Assembly (NCBI RefSeq): GCF_030409335.1
Contig: NZ_JAUFPN010000197.1
Span: 1 to 64,000 of the forward strand
DNA: 64,000 nt
Direction of reading: 5' to 3'
Origin: Paeniroseomonas aquatica
Lineage (GTDB): Bacteria > Pseudomonadota > Alphaproteobacteria > Acetobacterales > Acetobacteraceae
The position numbers were made by a program, and so were the translations under genes. This document shows positions 62,407-64,000 of this stretch, piece after piece (the first letter of the stretch is position 1; the number at the start of each line of letters is the position of its first letter). The notes under the pieces were generated by a model. It was not told the DNA's origin, searched no databases, and saw nothing but the letters and a program-made list of their open reading frames with translations.

Positions 62407-63573
62407 ATGGATTTCGCGCTGACCCCGGAACAGGATTCGATCCGCGAGGCGGTCACCGCCATCTGCGCCCGCTTCGACGATGCCTATTGGCTGAAGAAGG
62501 ACAAGGAAGGCGGCTTCCCGCACGACTTCCACCGGGCCCTGGCCGAGGCCGGCTGGCTCGGCATCTGCATCCCCGAGGAATACGGCGGCTCCGGCCTCGG
62601 CATCACCGAGGCGGCGCTGCTGATGGAGGCGATCGCCGCCTCCGGTGCCGGCATGTCGGGCGCGACCGCGGTCCACCTCAACATCTTCGGCCTGCACCCC
62701 GTGGTGGTGCACGGCACGCCGGAGCAGAAGGCGCGGATGCTGCCGCCCATTGCCCGCGGCGAGGTGAAGGCCTGCTTCGGCGTGACCGAGCCGACCACCG
62801 GCCTCGACACCACCCGGCTCAAGTGCCGGGCCGAGCGGCGCGGCGATACCTACTACGCCAATGGCCAGAAGGTCTGGATCAGCTCCGCCCAAGTCGCCGA
62901 CAATATCCTGCTGCTGGCCCGCACCACCCCGATCGAGCAATGCGCCAGCCCGGCCGACGGCATCAGCCTGTTCTACACCAGGCTCGACCGGGCGCATGCC
63001 AGCATCCGCGAGATCGACAAGGCCGGCCGCAAGGCGGTTGATTCCAACGAGATCTTCTTCGAGGACATGCCCATCCCGCTCGAGGACCGGATCGGCGAGG
63101 AGGGCCGCGGCTTCCGCTACATCCTGCACGGGCTGAACCCCGAGCGCGTGCTGATCGCCGCCGAGGCCGTCGGCATCGGCCGCGTCGCGCTGAAGCGGGC
63201 CACCGACTACGCCCGGGAGCGGGTGGTCTTCGGCCGCCCCATCGGCCAGAACCAGGCGGTGCAGCACCCCCTCGCGCAGGACTGGATGGCGCTCGAGGCC
63301 GCCTGGCTGATGACCCTGCAGGCCGCCTGGAAATACGACCGGAAGCAGGACAGCGGCGCCGCCGCCAACGCGGCCAAGTACCTCGCGGCGGAAGCGGCGA
63401 TGAAGGCCTGCCAGAATGCGGTGATGACCCATGGCGGCTTCGGCTATGCCAAGGAATACCACGTCGAGCGCTTCCTGCGCGAGGCGATGATCCCCTGGAT
63501 CGCCCCGGTCAGCCCCAACCTGATCTGCTGCTACATCGCGGAGCGCGTGCTCGGCCTGCCGAAAAGCTACTGA
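62407..63573 (+). CDS. Acyl-CoA dehydrogenase
   Basis: This is a 388-residue flavoenzyme with AGGAGGA before the ATG. Domain order is normal: the N-terminal helical part (FALTPEQDSIREAVTAICARF), the mid beta domain with ACFGVTEPTTGLDTTRLKCRAERRG and VWISSAQVADNILLLART, and the C-terminal helical part with FGRPIGQNQAVQHPLAQ and MTHGGFGYAKEYHVERFLREA. Acyl-CoA dehydrogenases of this group oxidise short or branched acyl-CoA and pass electrons to ETF. It is divergent from the dimethylformamidase-like gene (84 bp between the starts). No ETF or CoA-ligase gene is in the window. Confidence 0.92.
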   Translation: MDFALTPEQDSIREAVTAICARFDDAYWLKKDKEGGFPHDFHRALAEAGWLGICIPEEYGGSGLGITEAALLMEAIAASGAGMSGATAVHLNIFGLHPVVVHGTPEQKARMLPPIARGEVKACFGVTEPTTGLDTTRLKCRAERRGDTYYANGQKVWISSAQVADNILLLARTTPIEQCASPADGISLFYTRLDRAHASIREIDKAGRKAVDSNEIFFEDMPIPLEDRIGEEGRGFRYILHGLNPERVLIAAEAVGIGRVALKRATDYARERVVFGRPIGQNQAVQHPLAQDWMALEAAWLMTLQAAWKYDRKQDSGAAANAAKYLAAEAAMKACQNAVMTHGGFGYAKEYHVERFLREAMIPWIAPVSPNLICCYIAERVLGLPKSY

Positions 63574-63628
63574 GGCGGCGGCGGGCGGGCGGGGGCCTAA
63601 CGCCCTTTTAAGCCCTGCCCGGTATGCC

Positions 63629-63644
63629 TTGCGGTGCACCGCAA
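63629..63644. promoter_or_regulatory. 16-bp perfect palindrome upstream of the last gene
   Basis: TTGCGGTGCACCGCAA is a perfect inverted repeat ending 18 bp before the ATG at 63663 (or 3 bp before the in-frame ATG at 63648). It may be an operator for the repeat-protein gene, or a hairpin in its leader that affects ribosome access. Confidence 0.45.
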
Positions 63645-63662
63645 CGCATGCACGGGACTTCC

Positions 63663-64000
63663 ATGGCCGAGACCCAGATCCCCGACCTCGCCTCGCTCGT
63701 CGACGCGACCTATTACTTCGCCCGTCACCCCGACGCCGCGGCCTCGGGCCTCAGCGCGGCCGAGCACTACCTGCGGACCGGCTGGTCGCAGGGCTTCGAC
63801 CCCAACCCCTATTTCTCGACCAGCGGCTACCTGGCGGCCAATCCCGACGTGGTGGCCCGCGGCATGAACCCGCTCGAGCACTATGCCCGCTTCGGCGCCG
63901 CCGAGGGCCGCAGCCCCTCGGTCCTGTTCGACCAGGATTTCTACCTGGCCCAGAACCCGGACATCGCCGCGGCGGGGGTCAACCCGCTGTGGCATTTCCT
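63663..64000 (+). CDS. Repeat protein with YL..NPDV...NPL.HY units, 3' end outside window
   Basis: The first 112 residues are visible and the frame runs off the window. From residue about 10, units of roughly 40 residues recur: VDATYYFARHPDAAASGLSAAEHYLRTGWSQGFDPNPYFSTSGYLAANPDVVARGMNPLEHYARFGAAEGRSPSVLFDQDFYLAQNPDIAAAGVNPLWHFL. This D-x-x-YYL-x-x-NPD-V-A-A-A-G-x-NPL-x-HY unit is found in large secreted RTX/calcium-binding and glycosyltransferase-linked proteins of Acetobacteraceae and other alphaproteobacteria. There is no Sec signal, consistent with a type I-secreted or cytoplasmic protein. An in-frame ATG at 63648 would add five residues. Confidence 0.7.
   Translation, partial: MAETQIPDLASLVDATYYFARHPDAAASGLSAAEHYLRTGWSQGFDPNPYFSTSGYLAANPDVVARGMNPLEHYARFGAAEGRSPSVLFDQDFYLAQNPDIAAAGVNPLWHF

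Overview
The window is a GC-rich (visibly about 70% G+C) alphaproteobacterial chromosome segment. The gene content fits an Acetobacteraceae member of the Roseomonas / Siccirubricoccus / Belnapia type. The reasons are the gene order tig-clpP-clpX-lon-hup, a complete 14-gene nuo operon followed by birA-coaX-rnj, a DUF1467-proS-lolC-lolD-dnaE block, an alphaproteobacterial N-end-rule transferase (Ate/Bpt family), and many catabolic genes with orphan Bug/TctC-type solute receptors. The lineage call is an inference from gene content; no rRNA gene is present.

Region 1 (1-17 kb) is mostly accessory. It starts with a cut-off Pro/Ala-rich protein and an OmpA-domain lipoprotein. A minus-strand branched-chain amino-acid-type ABC operon follows (livJ-livH-livM-livG-livF plus a cupin). 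Next come two coupled DUF2382/YsnF-like stress proteins, then a catabolic cluster: racemase and alpha/beta hydrolase on minus, divergent from a TctC receptor, a GntR/FCD regulator and a DadA-type FAD oxidoreductase on plus. A small hypothetical gene, bpt and a penicillin-acylase family gene complete the region.

Region 2 (17-26 kb) is the protein-quality-control block: tRNA-Leu, trigger factor, ClpP, ClpX, Lon, HU and tRNA-Val. Two lipoprotein genes (CsgG-like and Sel1-repeat) and tRNA-Asp with a strong terminator follow.

Region 3 (26-44 kb) is respiratory complex I, nuoA to nuoN without insertions and mostly translationally coupled. It leads directly into biotin-protein ligase, type III pantothenate kinase and RNase J, which are closed by a hairpin. 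radC follows.

Region 4 (44-52 kb) is the minus-strand operon proS-lolC-lolD-dnaE. Upstream, a DUF1467 membrane-protein gene is followed by a compact two-hairpin RNA element ending in seven U residues (51692-51782). This is the best candidate for something undescribed: a small RNA with an exposed CCUCCC anti-Shine-Dalgarno motif.

Region 5 (52-64 kb) is accessory and catabolic again. It has a decayed phytanoyl-CoA dioxygenase remnant beside a cluster of TGTCC/GGACA inverted repeats, a LysE exporter, a hotdog thioesterase, a periplasmic cupin, a PDC-lactonase-like amidohydrolase, a HAD phosphatase, a second orphan TctC receptor, PepN aminopeptidase, an N,N-dimethylformamidase-like protein and an acyl-CoA dehydrogenase. 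The window ends inside a repeat protein with YL..NPDV...NPL.HY units.
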